Positions 9,395-18,421 of a stretch of 64,000 bases of DNA are shown here, piece after piece. The stretch spans positions 1-64,000 of the forward strand of contig DASXIR010000153.1 of the NCBI GenBank assembly GCA_036497895.1. Reading direction: 5' to 3'. The position numbers were made by a program, and so were the translations under genes. The DNA comes from CAVQFC01 sp036497895 (GTDB lineage Bacteria; Acidobacteriota; Vicinamibacteria; Vicinamibacterales; CAVVIG01). The notes below the pieces were generated by a model, which ran no database searches, was not told the origin of the DNA, and was given only the letters and a program-made list of their open reading frames with translations. How positions within the stretch are numbered: the first letter of the stretch is position 1; every line of letters starts with the position of its first letter.

Positions 9395-11368
9395 TTACCC
9401 CCGCAGGCGGCGCGTCGCGGCCGAGTACTCGAGCATCTGGACCGTCAGGTCGAGCGGATAGGAGATCGCGACGTCGACGATGGCTCCCGACACATCACGC
9501 ACCGGCTCGAGCCGTGGCATCACGAACGCGGTGTAGGACGGCAGCTGCAGGTGATCGACACGCGCGACGACTTCGTCCCGGAGCGCCGGATCGAAATGCA
9601 CACCATAAGTATCGACCAGCGACAGCGCGGCGGCGTAATCGCCCTCGCCCTTGATCCGCTGGACCTCGGCGAGCAGGCGGCCGACGCCGTCGCGAAACGC
9701 GCCGGGATCCACCATCACGAAGTAGGTTTTGCCGTCGCGCTTGCGCACCTCGATTGCCGACGTGTTCCCCATCAGCCAGCCGACGATCATCTGGCGGTTG
9801 CGCATGTGGTCTTCTTCGATTTCGGTGCCCTCACGCATCCGCCGCAGCTGCACCAGCGCGTTGCGGGTATAGGCCTCGTACTCGGCGCGGACGATCTCAT
9901 CGTGATCGTCTTCGGACAACAGCTCGAACTCGACCAGCTGCCGATCGGGCAGGAAGTACAACGCCACCAGGTCGGCGCGCGATTCCTCGATCGCCGAGAA
10001 CTGCTCCTTCAGCGCCGTCTGCGGGCTGCCGTTCAGCCGCTCGTCCACTTTTCCCGAGCCGTGGCCGATCACCTCGTGCATGTTGGTGGTCAGCTCGCTC
10101 GCGAATGCGCTCCACTTTCTGGCGCGTTCGGCCTCTTCCGGTGTCCACGAAAACTCGTGGCGAAATTCCGGCAGCGTGGACTTGTCGTAGGCCTCGCTGA
10201 CGTTCGACAGCGATACCGACTTGCTGCCGTACTTTTCCCTGATCGCCTGATCGTTGGGCAGGTTGATGCCGATCGGCGTAATCGGTCCCGACTCGCCGGT
10301 CTCGATCACGATGTCGATGGCGTTGGCGGTGACGCCGTGCGCGCCCGCCTTCCGGAATCGGGCATCCCACGGCATCCGGTCCTCGAACCACTGCGCGTGC
10401 TCCGCGATGGTTCGAATCTGTCGCGTCTTGTCGGCGTTGACGTAGAACACCAGCGCTTCCCACGCGCCCTTGATGCTGCGCGCATCGAGATACACCTCGA
10501 CGAAGCCGTTGATGGTGTCCACGCTGGAGGCTTTGTCCTGCACCCACGCAATGTCGTAGGCCTCGCGATCCGTTGCCTCGCCGGTGCGGTAGAACGTGAT
10601 CAGCGCGCGGAGCGCGTGCGCCATCGGCTCGGTCGCGAACGGAATCGCGGCTTCGAGGTGCTCGACGATCGCGGAAATCTGCCCGTCGTAACGGCCGCCG
10701 ACGCGGTAGACCTCCTCGCAGAGCACGTCGTCGTCCAGCACCAGACGCGAGTTGAGGGCATAACGCTCTTTGAAGTTCTCGATCTCCGCCATCGTCACAC
10801 CGACGTACAGATTGTTGGCGCTGGCGGTGACGATGTCCTTGCCAGGGCGCGGCGTTTTGCTGGTCACCGTAGGATCGACGTCGGCGTCGAAGAACATCGG
10901 TTGCAGCCGGGCGAGGAGCTGATCGAGAGATTCGCCGGACCGCAGCGGAAATCGCGCTCCGTTGCGGTGCGCAACACGAGCCGCGGCCTCGAACGCGGAT
11001 GGCGTGCAGGTCAGGACGAACTTCCGCGCGGTCAGGTTGTTGAAGCCGCCGCTGTTCATCCAGAACAGCTTGGTATACCGCTGGATCTCTTCGAGCGTCG
11101 ACGCGTCGATCTGGTTCGGGTGGGTGACGATGGCCTCGAGCACGTCCCGCATTTCAAGACTGTAGGCGTAGCGCTGGTCGTAGAAGATGTCGCGTCCGGC
11201 GATCGCGGCCTGCGTCAAATGCCAGACCAGCGTCTTCTCGCGCAGTGACAGCGCGCCGAAGCCGTCCGCGTACAGCTGAACCACCGCCGCTTCGCCGACG
11301 CGCTCGAGAAGATAGGTGCGCTCGGCCGACGCGAGAGGGGACGCAGCTGCGGGGTGCCCGGTGTTCAT
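9395..11368 (-). CDS. M49 family dipeptidyl-peptidase III-like
   Basis: A 657-residue protein with the HExxGH zinc motif of M49: HEVIGHG at H431/E432/H436, followed by EESRADLVALYF (about 461), which supplies the third zinc ligand. DPP III releases dipeptides from the N-terminus of oligopeptides. No signal peptide is visible, as is usual for this mostly cytosolic family. The rest (KLFWMNSGGFNN, NNLYVGVTMAEIENF) also fits bacterial DPP III. It ends five bases before the start of the HEAT-cyclophilin gene on the same strand. Confidence is high for the family; specificity is unknown. Confidence 0.93.
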   Translation of the reverse strand: MNTGHPAAASPLASAERTYLLERVGEAAVVQLYADGFGALSLREKTLVWHLTQAAIAGRDIFYDQRYAYSLEMRDVLEAIVTHPNQIDASTLEEIQRYTKLFWMNSGGFNNLTARKFVLTCTPSAFEAAARVAHRNGARFPLRSGESLDQLLARLQPMFFDADVDPTVTSKTPRPGKDIVTASANNLYVGVTMAEIENFKERYALNSRLVLDDDVLCEEVYRVGGRYDGQISAIVEHLEAAIPFATEPMAHALRALITFYRTGEATDREAYDIAWVQDKASSVDTINGFVEVYLDARSIKGAWEALVFYVNADKTRQIRTIAEHAQWFEDRMPWDARFRKAGAHGVTANAIDIVIETGESGPITPIGINLPNDQAIREKYGSKSVSLSNVSEAYDKSTLPEFRHEFSWTPEEAERARKWSAFASELTTNMHEVIGHGSGKVDERLNGSPQTALKEQFSAIEESRADLVALYFLPDRQLVEFELLSEDDHDEIVRAEYEAYTRNALVQLRRMREGTEIEEDHMRNRQMIVGWLMGNTSAIEVRKRDGKTYFVMVDPGAFRDGVGRLLAEVQRIKGEGDYAAALSLVDTYGVHFDPALRDEVVARVDHLQLPSYTAFVMPRLEPVRDVSGAIVDVAISYPLDLTVQMLEYSAATRRLRG

Positions 11369-11385
11369 CTCATCCGTAGCCTACA

Positions 11386-12789
11386 TCACGGCAGGACGAC
11401 GCGTTCACGGTAACCGGCAATGTGAACAGGCCATTGGCGTTCGGCGGTGATTCTCGCCTCGAGCGCAGTCAGCGCGGCGGGGTCGCCGTGCACGAGATAT
11501 GTCATGCGCGGCGCACGCGTGAATCCGGAAAGCCACCGCATGATCTCGCCGGCGTCCGCGTGCGCGGACATCGAGTCCATTCTTTCAATGCGCGCCGCCA
11601 CCGGATACACGCGTCCGAGCAACTTGATCGCCTTCGCACCGTCACACAGCAGGCGTCCTCGCGTGCCCTGGGCCTGATAGCCGACAAACAGCACGGTGGT
11701 CTTCGGGTTTGAGACAGTGGCAGCGAGGTGGCGCAGTACGCGACCGCCCGTGGCCATTCCGCTCGATGCGATCACGATCGCGGGTTGACGCGACGCCACC
11801 AGCTCCGCTGACTGTCTCGGCGAGCTCACGATCGTCATTCGAGTCGTGCAGAAGGTACAAACACGCCGGCCGTGAATGCGGTGCGCGTCGGAGGTGGTGG
11901 TCAGCTCGGCGTCCAGCTCGTTCAAACGCGACTGGTAGAACTGCAGCGCGCCGCTCGCCATCGGACTGTCGAGATAGACCGGCAGGACAGGGATGCGCTG
12001 CTCGTCTTCGAGGCGCTTCAGCCAGTACAGGACCTCCTCAACGCGGCCGATGGCAAACGACGGGATGATCAGTTTGCCGCCGCGCTGTACGGCGTCGTTC
12101 ACGATGGCCGCAACGCGCGCGCCGTTGTCATCCGCTTCGTGCAGACGATCACCGTAGGTGGACTCGAGCAGCAGCACGTCCGCCTCCGCGACCGGCGTCG
12201 GATCCGGGAGCACCGGACGGTTGTAACGGCCGAGGTCGCCGCCGAACAGCAACGTCCGATCGCCGACCCGGACGCGCGCGTACGCCGATCCGAGGAGGTG
12301 ACCGGCGTTGATGAAATCGACCTCGACGCCGGGGACAACCGGTACGGCACGGTCGTAGCCCACCGGCTGCAGGCGGTCGAGGGCATGCGCGGCGTCGATT
12401 GAAGTGTAGAGCGGCAGCGCCGGGTTGTGTGCGCTGAAACCGTGCCGGTTGGCATCGCGGGCATCCTCTTCCTGGATATGCGCTGAATCCGGCAGCACCA
12501 GCGAGCACAGCTCTTTGGTTCCGGGCGTACAGAAAATGCGACCCTTGAACCCGGCCGCGACCAGCCTCGGCAGATACCCGCAATGGTCCAGATGCGCGTG
12601 GGTCAGCACCACGGCGTCGATGCTGACGGGATCAATCGGAAGGGGCTCCCAGTTCCGCAGGCGGAGCTCCTTGAGGCCTTGAAAGAGGCCGCAATCAACG
12701 AGGATCCGGTGTCCGTCAACCTCGAGCAGGTGCTTCGAGCCGGTCACAGTACCGGCCGCGCCCAGGAAGGTCAGCGTTGGGGGTGCCAT
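11386..12789 (-). CDS. MBL-fold/beta-CASP RNA-processing nuclease
   Basis: A 467-residue metallo-beta-lactamase-fold protein with the zinc motif HAHLDHCGYLP (H64, H66, D68, H69), a GHLLGSAYA second motif, and a beta-CASP module (SGMATGGRVLRHL, then YQAQGTRGR, then a C-terminal YLVHGDP). This is the layout of the prokaryotic CPSF-73-like exo/endonucleases that act on RNA in the cytoplasm. The ATG at 12789 is chosen since the protein begins with the conserved LTFLGAAGTVTGSKHLLE strand there; the upstream in-frame start at 12861 would add 24 unrelated residues. It is divergent from the molybdoenzyme operon. Confidence 0.9.
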   Translation of the reverse strand: MAPPTLTFLGAAGTVTGSKHLLEVDGHRILVDCGLFQGLKELRLRNWEPLPIDPVSIDAVVLTHAHLDHCGYLPRLVAAGFKGRIFCTPGTKELCSLVLPDSAHIQEEDARDANRHGFSAHNPALPLYTSIDAAHALDRLQPVGYDRAVPVVPGVEVDFINAGHLLGSAYARVRVGDRTLLFGGDLGRYNRPVLPDPTPVAEADVLLLESTYGDRLHEADDNGARVAAIVNDAVQRGGKLIIPSFAIGRVEEVLYWLKRLEDEQRIPVLPVYLDSPMASGALQFYQSRLNELDAELTTTSDAHRIHGRRVCTFCTTRMTIVSSPRQSAELVASRQPAIVIASSGMATGGRVLRHLAATVSNPKTTVLFVGYQAQGTRGRLLCDGAKAIKLLGRVYPVAARIERMDSMSAHADAGEIMRWLSGFTRAPRMTYLVHGDPAALTALEARITAERQWPVHIAGYRERVVLP

Positions 12790-13098
12790 TGGTCCTGCAA
12801 GGATACCGAAAGCTGATGGGCCTCGCCGGTCGTGACATTTACAGACAAGCCATTCGTGCATCCGCCCGCGCGATTGTGATCGATAGTCGACTTGATACGA
12901 CTTAAACTGCCTAGAAAAGTCGGATTAAATTATGCTTATACGTGAGCGCAAGAGCCCGGAAAGGCACCGTTCCATCCCGGCCGGGGACGGTTCGCGCTCC
13001 GCCGAAAGACCGTTGAACGAAACCCGCGATCGGACTATTGTTTCACCGATATATTCCTCTCCATCCGGTCGCCGCCAACGCGACGAGGTGAGTCTGCA
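12790..13098. other. Intergenic region between divergent genes, AT-rich core
   Basis: About 310 bases with no supportable gene. It separates the beta-CASP gene (reverse) from the molybdoenzyme operon (forward) and must hold promoters for both. The stretch 12888-12945 is markedly AT-rich compared with its surroundings and contains a TTGATA at 12893, but I see no well-spaced -10 partner, so no promoter is called. The forward gene has a good ribosome binding site: GAGGTG at 13085-13090, eight bases before the ATG. Confidence 0.4.
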
Positions 13099-13734
13099 AT
13101 GGAAGACATGAAGATGCTGGAAGAAACGGCCCAATCGGTCTCACGACGCGGTTTCATCAAGGGCGTCATCGCGGCGGGCGCGGTCGCCTCCTCGTCGGCC
13201 TATTTGTTCCGGGGCACGACCACGCTGCACGGGCAACCGTCAGCTCCCGGCGCAGTCGAGCGATTGATCACGCTGAACGTCAACGGACAGGACCGTCGCG
13301 TCGACGTGATGAAGCAGGAAACGCTGGCCATGGTGCTGCGTTACAAGCTGGGGCTGACAGGCACCAAGCTTGGCTGCGACCGCGCCGAGTGCGGCGCCTG
13401 CACGGTGCTGATCGACGATGTGCCGCATTATTCGTGTTCGGTGCTTGCGCATACCACGCGCGGCCAGAAGATCACGACGATCGAAGGCCTCGCCGATCCG
13501 ACCACCGGCAAGCTGAGTCCGGTGCAGCAGGGCGTCGTCGACGAACAGGGCTTCCAGTGCGCGTTCTGCATGCCCGGCTTCGTCATGGCGACTACCGGCT
13601 ACCTGAAAACCAACCCCAATCCGACGCGTCAGGAGCTCGCACACGGCGTGTCGGGCAATCTGTGCCGCTGCCAGGATTACGACAAGATTCTGACCGCGCT
13701 GATGCGCGGTGCCGAACATATGAGGAACGCGTGA
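13099..13734 (+). CDS. Tat-exported [2Fe-2S] subunit of a molybdenum hydroxylase
   Basis: The 211-residue small subunit of a xanthine dehydrogenase-family enzyme. A twin-arginine signal (SRRGFIKG, residues 15-22, then a hydrophobic stretch) directs export. The plant-type [2Fe-2S] cluster is bound by C93, C98, C101 and C113 (LGCDRAECGAC, then YSC); the second cluster by C154, C157, C189 and C191 (FQCAFCMPG, NLCRCQ). It passes electrons from the Mo site towards the FAD subunit. Its stop overlaps a possible GTG start of the Mo subunit. Since the Mo subunit has no signal, the folded complex is probably carried out by this Tat signal. Confidence 0.93.
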   Translation: MEDMKMLEETAQSVSRRGFIKGVIAAGAVASSSAYLFRGTTTLHGQPSAPGAVERLITLNVNGQDRRVDVMKQETLAMVLRYKLGLTGTKLGCDRAECGACTVLIDDVPHYSCSVLAHTTRGQKITTIEGLADPTTGKLSPVQQGVVDEQGFQCAFCMPGFVMATTGYLKTNPNPTRQELAHGVSGNLCRCQDYDKILTALMRGAEHMRNA

Positions 13735-13736
13735 AA

Positions 13737-16463
13737 ATGGCTGACAACAAACTGATCGGCCAGAACTACACCACGCCCGACATCGTCGCCAAGGTCACTG
13801 GCAAGGCGAAGTACGCGGAGGACTACCGCATCGAAGGCATGCTGTTCGCGAAGCTGCTGGTCAGCCCGATGCCGCATGCGCGCATCAAACGGATCGACAC
13901 GACCGCTGCGATGGCGATGCCCGGAGTCAAGGCGATCCTGAGAGCCGAGGACATGCCTGGCGCCGCCGTCGGCGCGACGCTTGGCGAGGGTGTGCAGGCG
14001 TCGGCGCAGGCGGAGCGCGGCCTGACCGACGAGCCGTTGTATCAGGGCGAGCCGATTCTCGCGATTGCCGCCGTTGACGAACTGACCGCGGCGCTGGCGA
14101 TCGAAGCGATCGACATCGAGTTCGAACCACTTCCATTCGTCGTGGATCCGGTCGAATCGCTGCGTCCGGGCAGTCCGAATGCCCGCCACCAAGGCAACGT
14201 CTGGACGCGCCCCGCGGCGCCACCTGCGGCCCCCGGTGCTCGGGGACCGGCGAACAGCGCGGCCGGTGCCAACGCCGCCACAGGTGCGGCAGCCGGTGCC
14301 GCTGCCGGGACAACCACTCCCGCCGCTGCGGCACCCCGTCCGGCGGCCGCAGCCGGCGCAGCCCCTGCAGGTGAAGCGCGTGCCTCCGCTCCTGGTGCAG
14401 CGCCCGTTGCAGGCGCGGCGCCTGCTGCTGCCGCGGCCGCTGGTCGTGGTCGCGGCGGTCGTGGCGCGGCTGCCGGCGCACCGGCGCCGCCAGTCATCGC
14501 CGAATGGAAATGGACCGCAGACGACTTCACGAAGGCGGAGCCCGGTCAACTGCCGCTCGGTAAGGCCACCGATGAGTGGGCTTACGGCAACATCGAAGAC
14601 GGGTTCAAGAAGGCTGCCCTGGTTCTCGACGAAACCTTCATGACCCAGTCGACCGGTCACCAGCCGCTCGAAACGCGGACGGCGATGGCCTATTGGCAGA
14701 ACGGCAAGTGCTATCTGCACGGCTCGACGCAGAGCACAGTGCAGACCGTGGCGGCGTTCGCGCGATGGGCCGGCATCACACCCGACAAGGTCGTGATGAT
14801 TTCCGAGTTCACGGGCGGCGGCTTCGGCAGCAAGATTCCGGGCGCCATCTCGATGGCGATTCCGGCGCTGCTCTCGAAGAAAGCCAACGCGCCGGTGATG
14901 ATGCGCATCACCCGCGAGGACGAGCACTTCATCGGCCGCGCCCGTCCCGGCATTCTGGCGCGCGTGAAGATCGGTTTCACCAAAGAAGGCCGCATCACCG
15001 CGGTCGACATGTACGCGATCTGCGACAACGGCCCTTACGACGCGCAGGGTGACGGCCGCTCGGCCGGCACCACGTCGTCTCTGGCGTATCAGCCCGAAGC
15101 GATGCGGTGGCGCGGTCTCACGGTGTTGACCAACACGCCGCCGAAGACGTCACAGCGCGCTCCCGGCGGGATGCAGGGCGTCGGCATCTTCGAACCGATT
15201 CTGACCAAGGCGGCGACGAAACTCGGCATCGATCAGGTCGAGCTCCGCATGATCAACGCGCCGGCCGGCAAGGCGCCGTTCGGACCGGCGTTGCCAAACG
15301 GCAAGCAGGCCTACGTGACCAGCGCCTTCGTCAAGGAAGCGCTGACGAGGGGGCGTGAAGAGTTCAAGTGGGACGAGAAGAAGGCCGCCTACAGCGGCAA
15401 GCGCCAAGGTACTAAGGCACGCGGCATCGGTGTGGCGGTCAGCCCGTTCTCGGGCGGCTCGATCGGGTTCGACGGTCTCTTCATCATCAAGCCGGACGGC
15501 CGCATCCAGTTCCAGTCGGGCATCGGCAACCACGGCACCCACTCCGTCTTCGACGTCCATCGTCAGGCGGCGCAGATGCTCGGCCAGCCCTGGGAACTGT
15601 GCGATGTCGTCTTCGGCAACACCGGCAAGAATCTGCCGTGGACGTCGATTTCGGCCGGCAGCCAGACCGCGCACGCGATGACGCGGGCGGCGCACGCGGC
15701 CGCCACTGACGCCATCAAGAAGCTGCAGGAAGTGGCGGCGAAGGCGCACGGCGGCAATCCCGACGCCTACAAAGTCGCGGGCGGCAAGGTCACCGGACCG
15801 GGCGGCACCATGACCTTCGCGCAGGCAGCGCAGAAAGCCATCGAGTACGGCGGCAAATACGACGGTCACGAGCTGCCGGAAGACATCAACAACTTCACCA
15901 AGACCTCGGCGAAGAACCTGGTCGGCCTCGGGTTGATGGCGGTCGCCAAGGACGCCTATCCGCGCGACGGGCAGTCGCAGTCCTACGTCGCCGGCTTCGC
16001 CGAAGTCGAAGTGGACACGGAAACCGGCGTCGTGAAGGTGATCGACTACCTCGCGGTCGGTGACGTCGGCACGGTGGTGAACCCGCGCAGTCTCAAGGGC
16101 CAGCTGTTCGGCGGGTCGATGCTCGGGCTCGGTCACGCCAAGACGCAGCGCTGGGCCTACGACCAGGAGTACGGCGTCGCGCTGGCGCGGCGTTTCTACC
16201 AGAACAAGCCGCCGACCATTCTGGACGCACCGCTCAACTACAACGGCATGGGACTCGACATTCCGGATCCGGAGACGCCGACCGGCGTCCGCGGCGTCGG
16301 CGAGCCTCCGGTCGGTGCGGCGTACGGCGCGATCATGAACGCGATTGCCGACGCGGTCGGCGACGAGATCTTCCGTCGCTCGCCGGTGTCTGCGGACATC
16401 ATCCTGAACGCGCTCGAGAACGGCGGAAAGCGGACGCACGAGCCGCTGACAGCTCACATCTGA
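13737..16463 (+). CDS. Molybdopterin-binding large subunit of a molybdenum hydroxylase
   Basis: A 908-residue large subunit of the xanthine oxidase family. The ATG at 13737 is preferred, with GAGGA ten bases upstream; a GTG at 13731 is an alternative. The N-terminal a/b hammerhead domain (YTTPDIVAKVTGKAKYAEDY) is followed by the Mo-binding domains with FTGGGFGSKI, RAPGGMQGVG, and the GVGEPPVGAAYG segment holding the catalytic Glu. No VAYRCSFR motif of CO dehydrogenase is present, so this is not form-I CODH. Between the hammerhead and Mo domains lies a low-complexity Ala/Pro/Gly insert of about 98 residues (156-254). The substrate is unknown; aldehydes, purines or N-heterocycles are typical for the family. 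Confidence 0.92.
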   Translation: MADNKLIGQNYTTPDIVAKVTGKAKYAEDYRIEGMLFAKLLVSPMPHARIKRIDTTAAMAMPGVKAILRAEDMPGAAVGATLGEGVQASAQAERGLTDEPLYQGEPILAIAAVDELTAALAIEAIDIEFEPLPFVVDPVESLRPGSPNARHQGNVWTRPAAPPAAPGARGPANSAAGANAATGAAAGAAAGTTTPAAAAPRPAAAAGAAPAGEARASAPGAAPVAGAAPAAAAAAGRGRGGRGAAAGAPAPPVIAEWKWTADDFTKAEPGQLPLGKATDEWAYGNIEDGFKKAALVLDETFMTQSTGHQPLETRTAMAYWQNGKCYLHGSTQSTVQTVAAFARWAGITPDKVVMISEFTGGGFGSKIPGAISMAIPALLSKKANAPVMMRITREDEHFIGRARPGILARVKIGFTKEGRITAVDMYAICDNGPYDAQGDGRSAGTTSSLAYQPEAMRWRGLTVLTNTPPKTSQRAPGGMQGVGIFEPILTKAATKLGIDQVELRMINAPAGKAPFGPALPNGKQAYVTSAFVKEALTRGREEFKWDEKKAAYSGKRQGTKARGIGVAVSPFSGGSIGFDGLFIIKPDGRIQFQSGIGNHGTHSVFDVHRQAAQMLGQPWELCDVVFGNTGKNLPWTSISAGSQTAHAMTRAAHAAATDAIKKLQEVAAKAHGGNPDAYKVAGGKVTGPGGTMTFAQAAQKAIEYGGKYDGHELPEDINNFTKTSAKNLVGLGLMAVAKDAYPRDGQSQSYVAGFAEVEVDTETGVVKVIDYLAVGDVGTVVNPRSLKGQLFGGSMLGLGHAKTQRWAYDQEYGVALARRFYQNKPPTILDAPLNYNGMGLDIPDPETPTGVRGVGEPPVGAAYGAIMNAIADAVGDEIFRRSPVSADIILNALENGGKRTHEPLTAHI

Positions 16464-16467
16464 CGAC

Positions 16468-16555
16468 TGCAAAATGCCGAATGCAAAGTGCAAATTGCAC
16501 GGCTCGGAAATTGTCCAATGCAAATCTGCAATTAGCAATTTGCAATCAGCAATTA
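16468..16555. repeat. Short-period AT-rich repeat in operon spacer
   Basis: The gap between the Mo and FAD subunit genes is filled with variants of TGCAAATTGCA/GCAATTAGCAATTTGC: TGCAAAATG, ATGCAAAGTGCAAATTGCAC, then ATGCAAATCTGCAATTAGC and TTGCAATCAGCAATT. The local GC content is far below the flanks and the pieces are partly self-complementary, so the mRNA could fold here. No coding potential is seen. Confidence 0.6.
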
Positions 16556-16568
16556 TGAGGGACGCAAC

Positions 16569-17585
16569 ATGGCCGTAATTCGCGACGTAATGCCGGTGTT
16601 CGAGCTGTATCAGCCGGCGAGCATCGATGACGCGATCAAGCTGCTCGACAAGCACGGCGCCGACGCCCTGGTGCTGGCGGGCGGTCTCGACAGCATGGAC
16701 TGGCTCAAGGATCGGCTGAAGAAGCCCAGCGTCGTGGTCGACCTGGGACAGATCGCCGAGCTCAAAGGCGTGAAGGAACTGAACGGCGGGATCGAGATCG
16801 GCGCGATGACGCCGCTCACCCAGGTCGTCAAGAACCCGATCGTCCGCGAAAAGTTCAGCCTGTTGATGGAAGCGGCCGAGCTCGTCGCTTCGCCGCAGAT
16901 TCGCAACCAGGGGACCATCGGCGGCAACGTGTCGCAGGACACCCGCTGCTGGTACTACCGCGGCGGCTGGAACTGCTACCGCGCCGGCGGCAACATCTGC
17001 TACGCCGACACGCCGACGGCGGTGAACCGCGAGCACGCGATCTTCGACGCCAACCGTTGCGTCGCCGTCAACCCATCGGACACCGCACCCGCGCTGGTCG
17101 CGCTCGACGCGTCGATGGTGATCCGCGGACCGAAGGGCGAGCGCGTCGTGCCGGCCGAGGAGTACTGGCTCGGACCCGGGATCGACATCACCAAGATGAA
17201 CATTCTCCAGCCGAACGAACTGCTCGTCGCCATCCGCATTCCGGCGACGATGGCCGGGGCGCAGTTCTATTTCGAGAAGGTGCGCGACCGCCAGGTGTGG
17301 GACTTCCCGCTCGTCAACGTGGCGGCGGCCATCGTCTACAACGGCGGCAAGATTGAGAAGGCGCGTCTGGTCTGCAACGCGGTCGCGGCCACGCCGAAGC
17401 GGCTCACGGCGGTCGAGACGGCGATCATCGGCAAGCCTCGCAACGAGGAGACGGCCGACATGGCGGGCAAGCTCGCGGTCGAAGGCGCGCAGACGCTGCG
17501 CCACAACGGCTACAAGGTGCCGCTCATGCGCAACCTGGTCAAGCGTGCGATTCGTGGTTCGGAGGGCTCTACATGGACGTCCTAA
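16569..17585 (+). CDS. FAD-binding subunit of a molybdenum hydroxylase with an extra Cys-rich loop
   Basis: A 338-residue medium subunit (CoxM/XdhB-like). It has the two FAD motifs of the family, LVLAGGLDSM and ASPQIRNQGTIGGNVSQDTR, and the C-terminal CO dehydrogenase flavoprotein domain. Directly after the second FAD motif come four Cys: C127, C136, C144 and C164. The same region in 4-hydroxybenzoyl-CoA reductase beta subunits carries a four-Cys [4Fe-4S] loop, so an additional cluster is possible here (inference). There is no signal peptide; export would be with the Tat-tagged small subunit. It overlaps the cytochrome gene by 13 bases, indicating one operon. Confidence 0.9.
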   Translation: MAVIRDVMPVFELYQPASIDDAIKLLDKHGADALVLAGGLDSMDWLKDRLKKPSVVVDLGQIAELKGVKELNGGIEIGAMTPLTQVVKNPIVREKFSLLMEAAELVASPQIRNQGTIGGNVSQDTRCWYYRGGWNCYRAGGNICYADTPTAVNREHAIFDANRCVAVNPSDTAPALVALDASMVIRGPKGERVVPAEEYWLGPGIDITKMNILQPNELLVAIRIPATMAGAQFYFEKVRDRQVWDFPLVNVAAAIVYNGGKIEKARLVCNAVAATPKRLTAVETAIIGKPRNEETADMAGKLAVEGAQTLRHNGYKVPLMRNLVKRAIRGSEGSTWTS

Positions 17586-18421
17586 GATGGGGACGGAATC
17601 CATGGGGGCAGTGGGTTCTCACCCACGTCTCGTGGAGTCTGTTCTGGGCAGCGTTGTTCGCCGGCGTGCTGTTCTTCGTCGCGCACGCCAGCTACATGCT
17701 GTTCTCCGCGCACCGCAAGCGCGCCTCGAGTGAGACCGACGCGCTTGAAGCGAAGTACAAGAACCTGCCGCCTAAAATCGAGCGGCATTCGCTGGTGGCG
17801 CGCCTGTTTCACTGGGTGATGGCCGCGTCGATGTTCACGCTGCTGTTCACGGCGTTTCTCCCGATCGCCGGCATCAGGTTCCCCTGGGTGCAGTGGCACT
17901 GGATCGCGGGCATCGTCCTGATCGCCTCGATCGTGTTCCACATCTTCCACGCCACGTTCTTCCTGGACTTCTGGTCGATCTGGATCGGTCCGAAGGACAT
18001 TCCGGAGATGAAGGCCGACCTGCTGCGCGAATTCGGTCAGGACGTGCCGGGACCGAAGTCGGGCAAGTATCCGATCGGCAACCGTCTCTATCACCTCGCG
18101 ATCGTGTTTGCCGGCCTCGGCGCCTCGATCACCGGCGCGCTGATGATTCCGCGCATTCGCACCGGTATCGTCACGCGCAATCCGTACTATCTCAGCGACT
18201 TCGTGTGGGGCATCACCTACGTGACCCACGGCCTGGCCGGCGTCGGCCTGGTCGGCCTGGTCATCGCGCACGTGTACTTCGCGATCCGGCCGGAGAAGCT
18301 CTGGATCACCAAAGCGATGATCTTCGGCTACATCACGCGCCGTCAGTATCTGGAGCACCACGAGCCGTCGCGCTGGGTGGTCGCGCCTGACGGCTCCAGC
18401 AAGTCCGCGGGCCCGGTGTGA
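17573..18421 (+). CDS. Cytochrome b-type membrane subunit (formate dehydrogenase gamma-like)
   Basis: A 282-residue integral membrane protein with about five transmembrane helices (near 20-42, 80-100, 107-127, 172-192 and 222-246). Candidate heme-ligating His lie in the helices, e.g. LFHWVMAASMFT, WHWIAGIVLIASIVFHIFH and YVTHGLAGVGLV. It resembles the cytochrome b561/FdnI-type subunits that pass electrons between periplasmic oxidoreductases and quinone. Encoded 13 bases inside the end of the FAD subunit gene, it is probably the membrane anchor and quinone-reducing unit of the exported molybdoenzyme. Confidence 0.85.
   Translation: MDVLRWGRNPWGQWVLTHVSWSLFWAALFAGVLFFVAHASYMLFSAHRKRASSETDALEAKYKNLPPKIERHSLVARLFHWVMAASMFTLLFTAFLPIAGIRFPWVQWHWIAGIVLIASIVFHIFHATFFLDFWSIWIGPKDIPEMKADLLREFGQDVPGPKSGKYPIGNRLYHLAIVFAGLGASITGALMIPRIRTGIVTRNPYYLSDFVWGITYVTHGLAGVGLVGLVIAHVYFAIRPEKLWITKAMIFGYITRRQYLEHHEPSRWVVAPDGSSKSAGPV

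Noticed and set aside
13389..13736. Upstream extension of the molybdenum subunit frame
   Set aside because: It overlaps the 2Fe-2S subunit in another frame, with Arg-rich shadow sequence; the ribosome binding site and conserved start support 13737.
13737..16463. Aerobic carbon monoxide dehydrogenase large subunit
   Set aside because: The VAYRCSFR active-site motif of form-I CODH is absent and a membrane cytochrome partner is atypical.
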